From Rhodothermales bacterium (GTDB lineage Bacteria > Bacteroidota > Rhodothermia > Rhodothermales > JABDKH01): 32,877 bases of DNA. Location: positions 1 through 32,877 of the forward strand of contig JANQRN010000162.1 of the NCBI GenBank assembly GCA_028284545.1, given 5' to 3'. Below are positions 1 through 7,739 of this stretch, piece after piece (position 1 is the stretch's first letter; the number at the start of each line of letters is the position of its first letter). The notes below the pieces were generated by a model, which did no database searches, was not told the origin of the DNA, and was given only the letters and a program-made list of their open reading frames with translations. The translations under genes and the position numbers were made by a program.

Positions 1-83
1 ATCTTGACGGGTCTGATCTGCAACCGCCCGGACCTGCGGTCACCTGAACGGAATGCACTTCCTGACTGCACGAAACCTCTCCA

Positions 84-1883
84 TTGTCTGCCGCCGAAGA
101 AAATAGATCTCAGAAGGGCCTGGACGCGCGCCTGCTGTGGCGGATAATACACTACCTCGCACCCTACAAAGGCTTCGTTGCGATCGCGTTCGTCACCGTC
201 GTGACAGCCGCCTTCCTGGGCCCGCTGGTTCCCAAGCTGGTCCAGGTTGCAATCGACAAGTACGTCGTCCCCGGGGACCTGGGCGGACTTGACAAGCACA
301 TCGTTCTGTTACTCCTGGTATTGGTCGGGGAGAGTGTCCTGTCCTTTTTCAACGGGTACCTGACGCAGTGGATCGGTCAGCAGTCAATCTTCGATCTGCG
401 GACACGCGTGTTTGACCATATCCTCAGGCAGCCGCTGCGCTTCTTCAATCGGACGCCGATCGGTCGCCTGATTACACGTGTGACCAGTGACGTCGAATCG
501 CTGAGCAACGTGTTGTCTGCTGGTGTCGTTACGATACTCGGCGACATGTTCAAGCTCGTGTTCATCGCATACTTCATGTTCACGCTGAACTGGGTCCTTG
601 CGTTAGTCACGCTGGCGGTGTTGCCGGTGATGCTTCGCGTGACCTTCTGGTTCAGAGCCGTCGTTCGTGATCAGTATCGGGAAACCAGGAAGCAAGTCGC
701 GCGACTGAACGCGTTCCTTCAGGAGCACATAACCGGGATGAACATCGTCCAGTTGTTTGGGCGCGAGCGACGCGAGGCGAAGCGGTTCTCCGAAATAAAC
801 GACGAGCATCGGGGTGCGCAGATCAAGACAATCTTCTACTTCGCACTTTTCTGGCCGGCGATCGATCTCATTGCGTCGACTGCGCTCGGCCTAGTGATCT
901 GGGTCGGAGGTGTGCGCGCCCTTGGCGGCACGCTTACGCTCGGCGTGCTGGTTGCGTTCATCCAGTACGCGCGGCAGTTCTTTGATCCGATTCGAAACCT
1001 GTCAGATCAATACAACACGCTGCAAAGCGCGATGGCGGGGGCTGAGCGAATCTTTGACCTTCTCGACTCAGACGAGGCACTGCCGGTCCGTGATGAACCG
1101 GTGCCGGTACCGAAGCTTTCGGGTACGATAGAGTTCGAAAACGTCTGGTTCACTTATCAGACGGACCTGGATGAATCACAGGAGCCGGACTGGGTTCTGC
1201 GTGACGTGTCTTTCAGCGTGTCACCAGGGCAAACAGTGGCGATCGTCGGTGCGACCGGCGCGGGAAAGACAACGATTATCAGCCTCCTGTTGCGGTTCTA
1301 CGACATACAGAAGGGTACCATAAAGTTGGACGGCACCGACATTCGCGAGTTGGACCTGGCGCAGCTACGCAGGCATATTGGTCTCGTATTGCAGGATGTC
1401 TTCTTGTTCTCCGGATCAGTCAATCGCAACATCACGCTTGAGAACGATGACATTTCAGCGGATACGGTGCGCGCCGCGGCGCAGGCAATTGGTGCGGATC
1501 GATTTATCGAGAGGCTTCCTGACGAGTATGACCAGGAGGTACGCGAGCGCGGCCTGAGCCTCTCACATGGACAGCGGCAGATGCTGTCCTTCGCGCGCGC
1601 GCTGGTCTACGATCCGGAGGTGCTCGTGCTGGACGAGGCGACTTCCAGCGTAGACACCGAGACCGAAGAGGCGATTCAGCATGCGCTGGAAACCCTAATG
1701 CAGGGGAGGACGTCAATCGTGATCGCCCACCGACTTTCGACCATCAAACACGCAGACATGATTCTGGTCATGCACCGGGGTCAGATACGGGAACGTGGCC
1801 GTCACGAGGAGCTTCTTCGCCTTGACGGCCTGTACCGGCGATTGTACGACCTGCAGTATCGCGATCAGGAATCGCTTGTGTAA
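84..1883 (+). CDS. ABC exporter, fused permease-ATPase (MsbA/LmrA-like)
   Basis: This 599-residue half-transporter fuses a six-helix exporter membrane domain (about residues 20-320) to an ATPase domain (about 345-595). It would work as a homo- or heterodimer in the inner membrane, exporting a lipid, drug or peptide; the substrate cannot be read from the sequence. Visible motifs are Walker A GATGAGKTT (389-397), a Q-loop near VLQD (435-438), a signature LSHGQ (493-497) in place of LSGGQ, Walker B VLVLDEA with its catalytic Glu (513-519), and the switch His in IAHRLST (H549). The start is a TTG; no ATG lies near the N-terminus and the frame is closed by a TGA at 63-65. A heterodimer partner could lie upstream of the window. 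The next gene begins 70 bases downstream and is unrelated. The family is certain, the substrate unknown. Confidence 0.93.
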   Translation: MSAAEENRSQKGLDARLLWRIIHYLAPYKGFVAIAFVTVVTAAFLGPLVPKLVQVAIDKYVVPGDLGGLDKHIVLLLLVLVGESVLSFFNGYLTQWIGQQSIFDLRTRVFDHILRQPLRFFNRTPIGRLITRVTSDVESLSNVLSAGVVTILGDMFKLVFIAYFMFTLNWVLALVTLAVLPVMLRVTFWFRAVVRDQYRETRKQVARLNAFLQEHITGMNIVQLFGRERREAKRFSEINDEHRGAQIKTIFYFALFWPAIDLIASTALGLVIWVGGVRALGGTLTLGVLVAFIQYARQFFDPIRNLSDQYNTLQSAMAGAERIFDLLDSDEALPVRDEPVPVPKLSGTIEFENVWFTYQTDLDESQEPDWVLRDVSFSVSPGQTVAIVGATGAGKTTIISLLLRFYDIQKGTIKLDGTDIRELDLAQLRRHIGLVLQDVFLFSGSVNRNITLENDDISADTVRAAAQAIGADRFIERLPDEYDQEVRERGLSLSHGQRQMLSFARALVYDPEVLVLDEATSSVDTETEEAIQHALETLMQGRTSIVIAHRLSTIKHADMILVMHRGQIRERGRHEELLRLDGLYRRLYDLQYRDQESLV

Positions 1884-1953
1884 CGCCAGCCGGCCGGTAC
1901 GCACTAACGACCAGCCGATCATCTTCCCTCCAAAAGCCCTCAATTCATCGTCC

Positions 1954-2283
1954 ATGAGCTACTATAAGGATGACCAGCTCGCCAGGTTTGGTGAGATTTC
2001 CGAAGGCAACAAGGTCCTTGGCGACGCCTTCTTCAGCTACTACGGCAAGGTCTTCGAGGACGGAGCGTTGTCCGCCCGCGAAAAAGCGTTGATCGCGCTG
2101 GCCGTCGCCCATGCCGTGCAGTGTCCGTATTGCATTGACGCCTACACGTCTGACTGTCTCGAAAAGGGCTCAGACCTCGAGCAGATGACCGAAGCTGTCC
2201 ACGTCGCGTGCGCCATCAGAGGTGGCGCGTCGCTGGTTCACGGAGTGCAGATGTTGGACCAGACCCGTCGTATGACGATGTGA
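1954..2283 (+). CDS. Carboxymuconolactone decarboxylase-fold protein, arsenosugar-associated peroxidase-like
   Basis: This 109-residue all-helical protein belongs to the AhpD/CMD family. The redox pair CPYC lies at residues 57-60, after the typical AREKALIALA helix, and a Gly-rich helix with AIRGGASLVHG follows. AhpD-like members use this CxxC as a disulfide reductase/peroxidase centre. An ATG at 1954 is chosen because the frame extends upstream only over the end of the ABC exporter gene. The stop is 2 bases before the ArsS-type radical SAM gene, so the two are probably translationally coupled. CMD proteins of this type are known companions of ArsS and are called arsenosugar biosynthesis-associated peroxidase-like; selenocysteine forms exist, but here both redox positions are TGC/TGT cysteines. 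The role in arsenic metabolism is inferred from the neighbour. Confidence 0.85.
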   Translation: MSYYKDDQLARFGEISEGNKVLGDAFFSYYGKVFEDGALSAREKALIALAVAHAVQCPYCIDAYTSDCLEKGSDLEQMTEAVHVACAIRGGASLVHGVQMLDQTRRMTM

Positions 2284-2285
2284 CC

Positions 2286-3455
2286 ATGCGGGACGGCATG
2301 ATCGAACTGGATATTCTGGAGTCAAGCGGCGGGGTAGAGTCGGGAGACGGCCGTGCAGGGCAGAGCCCGGTGCCTGTGGGTGGTCCGCGACGGACGACGT
2401 CGCTGCATTCAAGACGCGCACCGCTGGCGAGCCCCGACGAACAGTTCCACGCACTCGAGCAAGTTGACCTGCGGCGTGACGGGCAGTCTGCGATGACGTT
2501 CATAGACGATGTTCATGCCGCCGGATGGCCGTCGCTTCGGCCGGATGCCCTTGAGATCTTTCAGATCAACGTAGGCAAGTTGTGCAACATGACCTGCATG
2601 CATTGTCACGTGGACTCTGGTCCCGACCGTGTCGATGAGAACATGGACAGGGAGACGATCGACGCCTGCCTACGCGCGATCGAGAATTCTGGCGCGCATA
2701 CGGTTGATCTGACCGGAGGTGCGCCCGAGTTGAACCCGCACTTCGAGTATCTGGTGGATTCGTGTGTTCAAATGGGCAAGCACGTCCTTGATCGATGCAA
2801 CCTTACGATACTCACGGTACCACGCTTTAGTCATCTGCCGAAGTGGTTTGCCGACCGCGGCGTCGAGGTCGTGTGTTCGCTTCCGCACTACCGGAAGATG
2901 GGAACGGACGCGCAGCGCGGCCAAGGGACCTATGAGAAGTCGCTCCAGGCGCTCGCGTCACTCAACGAAGCCGGTTATGGCAAGGGAGATTCGCGCAGGC
3001 AGCTGACGCTCGTCACCAACCCAGTGGGTGCGTTTCTAGCTGGAAACCAGGATTCGCTCGAAGACGAATGGAAATCGGCACTCGCTACAAACCACGGCGT
3101 CTACTTCGACCGACTACTGGCGCTGAATAACATGCCGATGTCTCGCTACCTCGAGTGGCTACTCGAAACAGGCAACCTTGAAGGGTATATGCAGCGGCTG
3201 GTCGATGCCTTCAACCCGGCGACAATCGGCGGGCTCATGTGTCGAAACACGCTCTCGGTCGACTGGCAGGGCTACCTGTACGACTGCGACTTCAATCAGC
3301 AGCTCGAGATGAATGTAAAGAAGGAAGACGGTGCCCGTCTCCACGTGTCAGACTTCGACCTCGAGAAGTGGCGCCAGCACGACATCGCAACGCATCAGCA
3401 TTGCTACGGCTGTACCGCGGGCGCGGGAAGCGGTTGCGGCGGCGCCATCGCGTAA
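2286..3455 (+). CDS. arsS: ArsS-type radical SAM/Cys-rich protein (arsenosugar biosynthesis)
   Basis: This radical SAM enzyme has 389 residues. The cluster-binding motif CNMTCMHC gives C100, C104 and C107, followed by HVDSGP as in the ArsS family. A Cys-rich tail with C373, C376 and C384 (CYGCTAGAGSGCGG) matches the family's diagnostic C-terminus; in relatives a Cys here is selenocysteine, while this gene has an ordinary TGC. ArsS proteins add a deoxyadenosyl-derived group to methylated arsenic on the way to arsenosugars. The frame is open 78 bases further upstream, but that would overlap the preceding gene, so the ATG at 2286, just after its stop, is chosen; a second ATG at 2298 is possible. 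The expected methyltransferase ArsM is not in the window. Family assignment is strong; the in vivo product is inferred. Confidence 0.9.
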   Translation: MRDGMIELDILESSGGVESGDGRAGQSPVPVGGPRRTTSLHSRRAPLASPDEQFHALEQVDLRRDGQSAMTFIDDVHAAGWPSLRPDALEIFQINVGKLCNMTCMHCHVDSGPDRVDENMDRETIDACLRAIENSGAHTVDLTGGAPELNPHFEYLVDSCVQMGKHVLDRCNLTILTVPRFSHLPKWFADRGVEVVCSLPHYRKMGTDAQRGQGTYEKSLQALASLNEAGYGKGDSRRQLTLVTNPVGAFLAGNQDSLEDEWKSALATNHGVYFDRLLALNNMPMSRYLEWLLETGNLEGYMQRLVDAFNPATIGGLMCRNTLSVDWQGYLYDCDFNQQLEMNVKKEDGARLHVSDFDLEKWRQHDIATHQHCYGCTAGAGSGCGGAIA

Positions 3456-3458
3456 CGC

Positions 3459-4259
3459 TCAGTAGAGCGCCATGTCGAACATCCGTCGGTGCGCTTTCGT
3501 GGCCGGGTGTTCACGGCCGAGCAGCGTGAACATCGCTACACCGAGCTTCCGCGCGCGGTCGTCGTCGTAGTTGCGATCTACGTTGAGTGACTTGATCAAT
3601 GCCTCTGAGGCGGCGTCAAACTTTCCCGCCTTCACCGAATCGACCGCTGCCGAAAACGACTCTCGTCCAGGACCGTCTGGAAGTTCGGCTGCAAGCACGC
3701 CAGCGATTTCTTTCACAGCCTCCGCTATCTGGATGAGGTTCGGATCAGTGACCTCAACGCCTTCGAGTGCTGTCGCGCTTTGTTCGGCGTCGTTCCAGAC
3801 GTTCGTTGCCGCAAAGAGCACCCGTGCCTGGGCATTGTCCGGATCGGCCGCCAGGACTTCCTTCAAAATCGATCGCGCTGCGGCGTGATCGCCAGCGAAG
3901 AATCGGTCGCTGGCGTCCTGAAGTCGCAAGCCCGTCTCCGACGGAATCGCATCGTCCAGCCAGGCACGCAGAGCGTGTTCTGGGAGTGCACCGGTGAACT
4001 CATTCACGACCTTGCCATCAACGAACAGCTTCACGGCCGGGATACCACGGATCCCGTATTGGACCGACAGATCCTGGTGCTCATCCGTGTTGATCTTCAC
4101 CAGCTCCCATCGACCGGATTGCTCGGATGCGAGTTTTTCCAGCACCGGTCCCAGAATCCGACACGGGCCGCACCACGGCGCCCAGAAGTCTACCAGCACC
4201 GGGACAGTGCGACTCTTCTCCAACACATCTTCTTCAAAAGACTGAATCTCTGTGGCCAT
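3459..4259 (-). CDS. Thioredoxin-TPR co-chaperone (CnoX/YbbN-like)
   Basis: This 266-residue cytoplasmic protein has an N-terminal thioredoxin domain (about 1-105) with an intact WCGPC active site (residues 29-33) and the cis-proline loop RGIPAV. It is followed by a helical TPR-like domain of the YbbN/CnoX type containing DRFFAGDHAAARSILKEVL. Family members hold unfolding proteins and protect them from over-oxidation, handing them to chaperones. E. coli CnoX lacks the first active-site Cys, whereas this protein keeps both and should be redox-active. The start is the ATG at 4259: the frame runs 30 codons further up, but the thioredoxin fold begins here. A GGAGGG lies 18 bases upstream, rather far. 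It is convergent with arsS, with only 3 bases between them, and divergent from the next gene. Confidence 0.88.
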   Translation of the reverse strand: MATEIQSFEEDVLEKSRTVPVLVDFWAPWCGPCRILGPVLEKLASEQSGRWELVKINTDEHQDLSVQYGIRGIPAVKLFVDGKVVNEFTGALPEHALRAWLDDAIPSETGLRLQDASDRFFAGDHAAARSILKEVLAADPDNAQARVLFAATNVWNDAEQSATALEGVEVTDPNLIQIAEAVKEIAGVLAAELPDGPGRESFSAAVDSVKAGKFDAASEALIKSLNVDRNYDDDRARKLGVAMFTLLGREHPATKAHRRMFDMALY

Positions 4260-4361
4260 GTTAGCGTAGTTTTTTATCCCTCCAAACCCGGCGTCAAGCA
4301 GGTACGCGGCTACTCTTACGTCGGTCCCAGTTTCTTGATCGATCCCCAATTTGGAATGTTA

Positions 4362-5525
4362 ATGAAGGTCTTCCGAGTGCAAACGAAGAGCAAAAGTCTC
4401 ACCCTGGCGTTGATGGTTTCTGCGATTCTCGGATCGGCCGTTGCCGTAGGCTGCGCCGACCCTGGTAACGCGAGCGACGAGGCAAGTAACGGCCCTACCG
4501 AGCTGGTTCAGGATCCCTCAAGCGGACTATGGTTCGAGGGTGAGCGGCATTTTGCGAACGTGCGCCAGCTGACGTTTGGCGGCAACAACGCCGAGGCATA
4601 CTGGAGCCCCGACGGCACCCAGCTCATCTTCCAGAGTGACTTTGCGGGAATTAATCCTCAGGGCTGCGACCAGATCTTCGTAATGAACGTCGACGGGTCT
4701 GAAGTTACCCCGGGGTCGCAGTACCAACTTGCATCTACGGGAGACGGTCGGACGACCTGTAGCTACTTCCTGCCCGACGGGCGCATCCTCTACGGCTCAA
4801 CCCACGAGGGCTCTCTGGAGTGCCCGGCACCGGTTTTCTCGGCGGAAGGACGCTACGTTTGGCCGATCTATCCTGACTACGATATCTACGCTGCTAACCC
4901 GGACGGCTCAAATACCGAACTGCTAATCGGTGGTGAGGGCTACGACACTGAAGCGACAGTTTCCCCCGACGGCAAGTGGGTCATCTTCACGTCGACCCGC
5001 TCCGGTGATCTCGAACTCTGGCGCTACGAAATGGCGACCGGAGACGTACTTCAGCTAACTGACGAACTCGGTTACGATGGCGGGGCGTTCTTCTCACCCG
5101 ATTCCAAGAAAATCGTCTGGCGTGCAAGCCGGCCAACCGGTGAACGCGCAGAGGTCTACAAACAGCTTCTGGCCGAAGACAAGGTGGAGCCCAGCGCGCT
5201 TGACATTTACGTGGCTGACATAGACGGCTCAAACGTGCAGCGCGTTACCGAGCTGCCGGGCGCAAACTGGGCGCCGTTCTTTCATCCGAGCGGTGAGCGA
5301 ATCGTGTTCACGACCAATCACCACGTCATCGACACAGACCCGCGCGTGTTCGACATGTTCATCGTTGATCTCGACGGATCGAACCTTGAGCAGATCACGC
5401 ACTCAGGGACGTTCGACGGATTCCCGATGTTTTCGCCTGACGGCAAGCGCATCGCATTTTCGTCCAACCGCAACGCGGAGGACCCAAGAGACACGAACGT
5501 GTTCGTTGCTGACTGGGTAGACTGA
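4362..5525 (+). CDS. TolB-like beta-propeller (PD40 repeat) lipoprotein
   Basis: This 387-residue protein has a lipoprotein signal: a basic N-terminus, a hydrophobic stretch and the lipobox AVGC with acceptor C31. The mature part is built of WD40-like/PD40 repeats, seen as AYWSPDGTQLIF, ATVSPDGKWVIF, AFFSPDSKKIVW, PFFHPSGERIVF and PMFSPDGKRIAF, each about 40-70 residues apart and followed by IYVADIDGSN-type strands. It would sit on the periplasmic side of a membrane as a propeller scaffold. It resembles TolB's propeller but lacks TolB's N-terminal domain, so a role in the Tol-Pal complex is not implied. The start could be the ATG at 4356 or 4362; 4362 gives the cleaner signal peptide. It is divergent from the cnoX-like gene (102 bases between them) and 19 bases upstream of rsgA. 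Confidence 0.85.
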   Translation: MKVFRVQTKSKSLTLALMVSAILGSAVAVGCADPGNASDEASNGPTELVQDPSSGLWFEGERHFANVRQLTFGGNNAEAYWSPDGTQLIFQSDFAGINPQGCDQIFVMNVDGSEVTPGSQYQLASTGDGRTTCSYFLPDGRILYGSTHEGSLECPAPVFSAEGRYVWPIYPDYDIYAANPDGSNTELLIGGEGYDTEATVSPDGKWVIFTSTRSGDLELWRYEMATGDVLQLTDELGYDGGAFFSPDSKKIVWRASRPTGERAEVYKQLLAEDKVEPSALDIYVADIDGSNVQRVTELPGANWAPFFHPSGERIVFTTNHHVIDTDPRVFDMFIVDLDGSNLEQITHSGTFDGFPMFSPDGKRIAFSSNRNAEDPRDTNVFVADWVD

Positions 5526-5544
5526 GGGCCCACGACACAAGGAA

Positions 5545-6642
5545 ATGACTCTCGCAGAACTCGGCTGGGATGAGCGATATCAGGCCTCGCTCGATGCGAT
5601 TCGGGAGTCGTGCCCGTCGGGTTGGGAGCCACTGGTCGTTTCCCGTGTTGTTCGTCAGGATCGAGGCAGCTACCAGCTGCTTTCGCCGCGCGGTCGGACG
5701 ACCGGGATCTTGCCCGGCAACTTCAGTGATAAGCGCGTGGGCGTGGAGGGCGAGCCCTGCGTCGGCGACTGGGTCTTAGGCACGACCCAGCACGGTGATG
5801 ATCTTTGCGTCGTCCGAGGAGTCCTTGAACGTACCAGCGTGTTCTCCAGGAAAGCGGCGGGGTCTCACGTCCATGAGCAGTTTGTCGCGGCCAACGTCGA
5901 CAAGGTGTTCCTTGTGTCAGGACTCGACCACGACTTCAACATTCGCCGTATGGAGCGCTACCTGACACTGGCAAAGCGGAGTGGTGCTCGTGCGGTTGTA
6001 GTACTCAACAAGGCCGATCTCGTCCGCGACGTAGAATCCTACATAGAGAGGGTTTCCGCCGTCGCCCCGGGCGTTGATGTTGTCGCCGTCAGCACTGTCG
6101 GGTCGCCTGGCATCGATTCGCTACTTGCCCACGTCGAACCGGCGCAAACTTATGCCCTCCTGGGATCGTCGGGAGTGGGCAAGTCGTCCATCTTGAACGC
6201 AATCGAGGGGGGTGGTACGCTCCGCGTCCAGCCGGTTCGCGAAGACGATAGTCGCGGCAGGCACACCACAACAGCACGGGAACTATTTGTCACGCAGCGG
6301 GGCGCGCTTATCATCGATACGCCGGGAATGCGTGAGCTACAGTTGTGGGCCGAGTCCGAGGACGTCGATGACGCGTTTCCCGAAATTCTTGCTCTCGCCG
6401 AGCAATGTCGTTTCGCGGACTGCGCGCACGACGGCGAGCCGGGATGCGCGGTTCACCAGGCCCTCGATGCGGGCCAACTCGATGGCTCTCGTCTCGCGTC
6501 TTATCTGAAGCTTCAGCGAGAAACTGCGTGGCTCGAACGAAGAATCAGCGAGACGCCTCGCGAACAGCGAGAACGAGACCGGGCCCTCGGCCGCATGTAC
6601 CGAGAGATCAAGCGATACAGTCGGAAAAACAAGGGGCGTTAA
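5545..6642 (+). CDS. rsgA: Small ribosomal subunit biogenesis GTPase RsgA
   Basis: This 365-residue protein is a circularly permuted GTPase that checks late 30S assembly. An N-terminal OB-fold (about 30-105) is followed by the G4 motif NKAD (155-158), then G1 GSSGVGKSS (207-215) and G3 DTPGM (258-262), the order typical of YjeQ/RsgA. The C-terminal zinc-finger ligands are C288, C293, H295 and C301. An acidic/basic helical tail ending in RYSRKNKGR is normal for the family. An AAGGAA ribosome-binding sequence directly precedes the ATG. The gene lies 19 bases after the propeller lipoprotein, so the two are probably co-transcribed, though no functional link is evident. It is convergent with the DapA-like gene, 17 bases away. 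Confidence 0.97.
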   Translation: MTLAELGWDERYQASLDAIRESCPSGWEPLVVSRVVRQDRGSYQLLSPRGRTTGILPGNFSDKRVGVEGEPCVGDWVLGTTQHGDDLCVVRGVLERTSVFSRKAAGSHVHEQFVAANVDKVFLVSGLDHDFNIRRMERYLTLAKRSGARAVVVLNKADLVRDVESYIERVSAVAPGVDVVAVSTVGSPGIDSLLAHVEPAQTYALLGSSGVGKSSILNAIEGGGTLRVQPVREDDSRGRHTTTARELFVTQRGALIIDTPGMRELQLWAESEDVDDAFPEILALAEQCRFADCAHDGEPGCAVHQALDAGQLDGSRLASYLKLQRETAWLERRISETPREQRERDRALGRMYREIKRYSRKNKGR

Positions 6643-6659
6643 CTAACTCTTCCCCGGGC

Positions 6660-7739
6660 TCACGAGCGCCAGGCGTCAAGATGCTCAGCGACCCACTCGT
6701 CGTCTGTGAGGTGCGGATACTCGGCGCGTATCGACTGGATGAGCTCCTGCTGCCCTGGGCTCATGATCTCATTCGGATTCAGGCAGCGCGGATGCTGCAT
6801 CAGCCCCTGAGAATGCAGTACGTAGTGAATGCCCGCGATGCAGCCGGCGAAGTTGTTGGCCACGTCGAAGAGTGCCGCATTCGATTCAGTCACCTCGCCC
6901 GAGAGAGTCTGCAACTGTGCATCGATCATCCCCGACGATCGCGCTTCTTTGCAGCGCTCTAGATGCGTCACCGCCGGACGCGTCCAACACGCCCAGTGGC
7001 CGAGGAGCCCGCCGCTGAAATGCACCGATCTGGGTGGTGACGTGTGGCCGTCAGCCGGGAATTGCCATGACGAAGCGAGATCCAGCACAATGTGGTCGTC
7101 ATTGCCCGTGTACAACGCGATTTCGCTCGCACGCTCGCTGTGGGATACGGCACGCAGCGCATCTTGCGTCATGTACCGATTAAACGGCGCAACCTTGATG
7201 CCAATGACGTTTGGTATTTCTGCAAACTGGCGCCAGAAGCTGTAGCTGAGCACGCGTCCCCCAACGGCCGGTTGAAGGTAGAAGCCCACAATGGGCAGAA
7301 TCGACGCGACTGTTCGGGAGTGCTCCAGCAATCTGGCCTCGCCGGCGTCACCCAGTGCCGCCAGCGAGAGAAGCCCCGCGTCGTATCCGAGATCGCGTGC
7401 GATTTGCGCCTCGCCAGCTGCTTGATCGGTATCACCGCAGACGCCGGCAATAAGAAAGGTTGTTCCGTGATCAGGAGTTGACCGCACGGTTTCCGCGGCC
7501 AGTTCAAGCACCGGCGCGAGCAGATTGACACCCGGATCCCTGATCTCAAACTGTGTGGTGTGGACGCCTACCGCAATGCCTCCCGCACCCGCAGCGAGGT
7601 AGTATTTTGTGAGCGCGCGCTGAGATCGCTCGTCGAGTTGTCCGGAAGCCGTGAGCGCAAGCGGATGGGCCGGGATCACGAGCCCGCTGGCGAAATGCGC
7701 GAGCTTTACCGGATCTGGCAACGGATAGCTAGTAGGCAC
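6660..7739 (-). CDS. DapA/NPL-superfamily aldolase or lyase
   Basis: This 359-residue TIM-barrel protein is of the dihydrodipicolinate synthase/N-acetylneuraminate lyase superfamily, which cleaves or forms 2-keto acids through a Schiff base. The Schiff-base lysine is K182 (in IGIKVAPFNRY), preceded by the catalytic-type tyrosine Y154 (in VGFYLQP). It is longer than DapA (about 290) and has a divergent C-terminal extension, so lysine synthesis is unlikely; a keto-deoxy sugar acid substrate fits the neighbours. The frame is open 36 codons further up, but that part overlaps the preceding gene, so the GTG at 7739 is chosen. It has AGGGA four bases before it and overlaps the stop of the upstream epimerase gene by 11 bases, which points to coupled translation. 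The reaction is not determined. Confidence 0.85.
   Translation of the reverse strand: MPTSYPLPDPVKLAHFASGLVIPAHPLALTASGQLDERSQRALTKYYLAAGAGGIAVGVHTTQFEIRDPGVNLLAPVLELAAETVRSTPDHGTTFLIAGVCGDTDQAAGEAQIARDLGYDAGLLSLAALGDAGEARLLEHSRTVASILPIVGFYLQPAVGGRVLSYSFWRQFAEIPNVIGIKVAPFNRYMTQDALRAVSHSERASEIALYTGNDDHIVLDLASSWQFPADGHTSPPRSVHFSGGLLGHWACWTRPAVTHLERCKEARSSGMIDAQLQTLSGEVTESNAALFDVANNFAGCIAGIHYVLHSQGLMQHPRCLNPNEIMSPGQQELIQSIRAEYPHLTDDEWVAEHLDAWRS

Noticed and set aside
1-83. Possible 3' end of an upstream gene (open frame to a TGA at 45-47)
   Set aside because: Only 14 codons are visible and they match nothing I recognise; too short to support.
3456-3469. Hairpin CGCTC-AGTA-GAGCG at the convergent ends of arsS and the cnoX-like gene
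   Set aside because: The stem is only 5 bp and has no T-run on either strand, so it is not a convincing terminator.
3780-4361. N-terminal extension of the propeller lipoprotein to a 581-residue protein
   Set aside because: The extra part is antisense to the thioredoxin-TPR gene, and the lipoprotein signal peptide marks the true start at about 4362.
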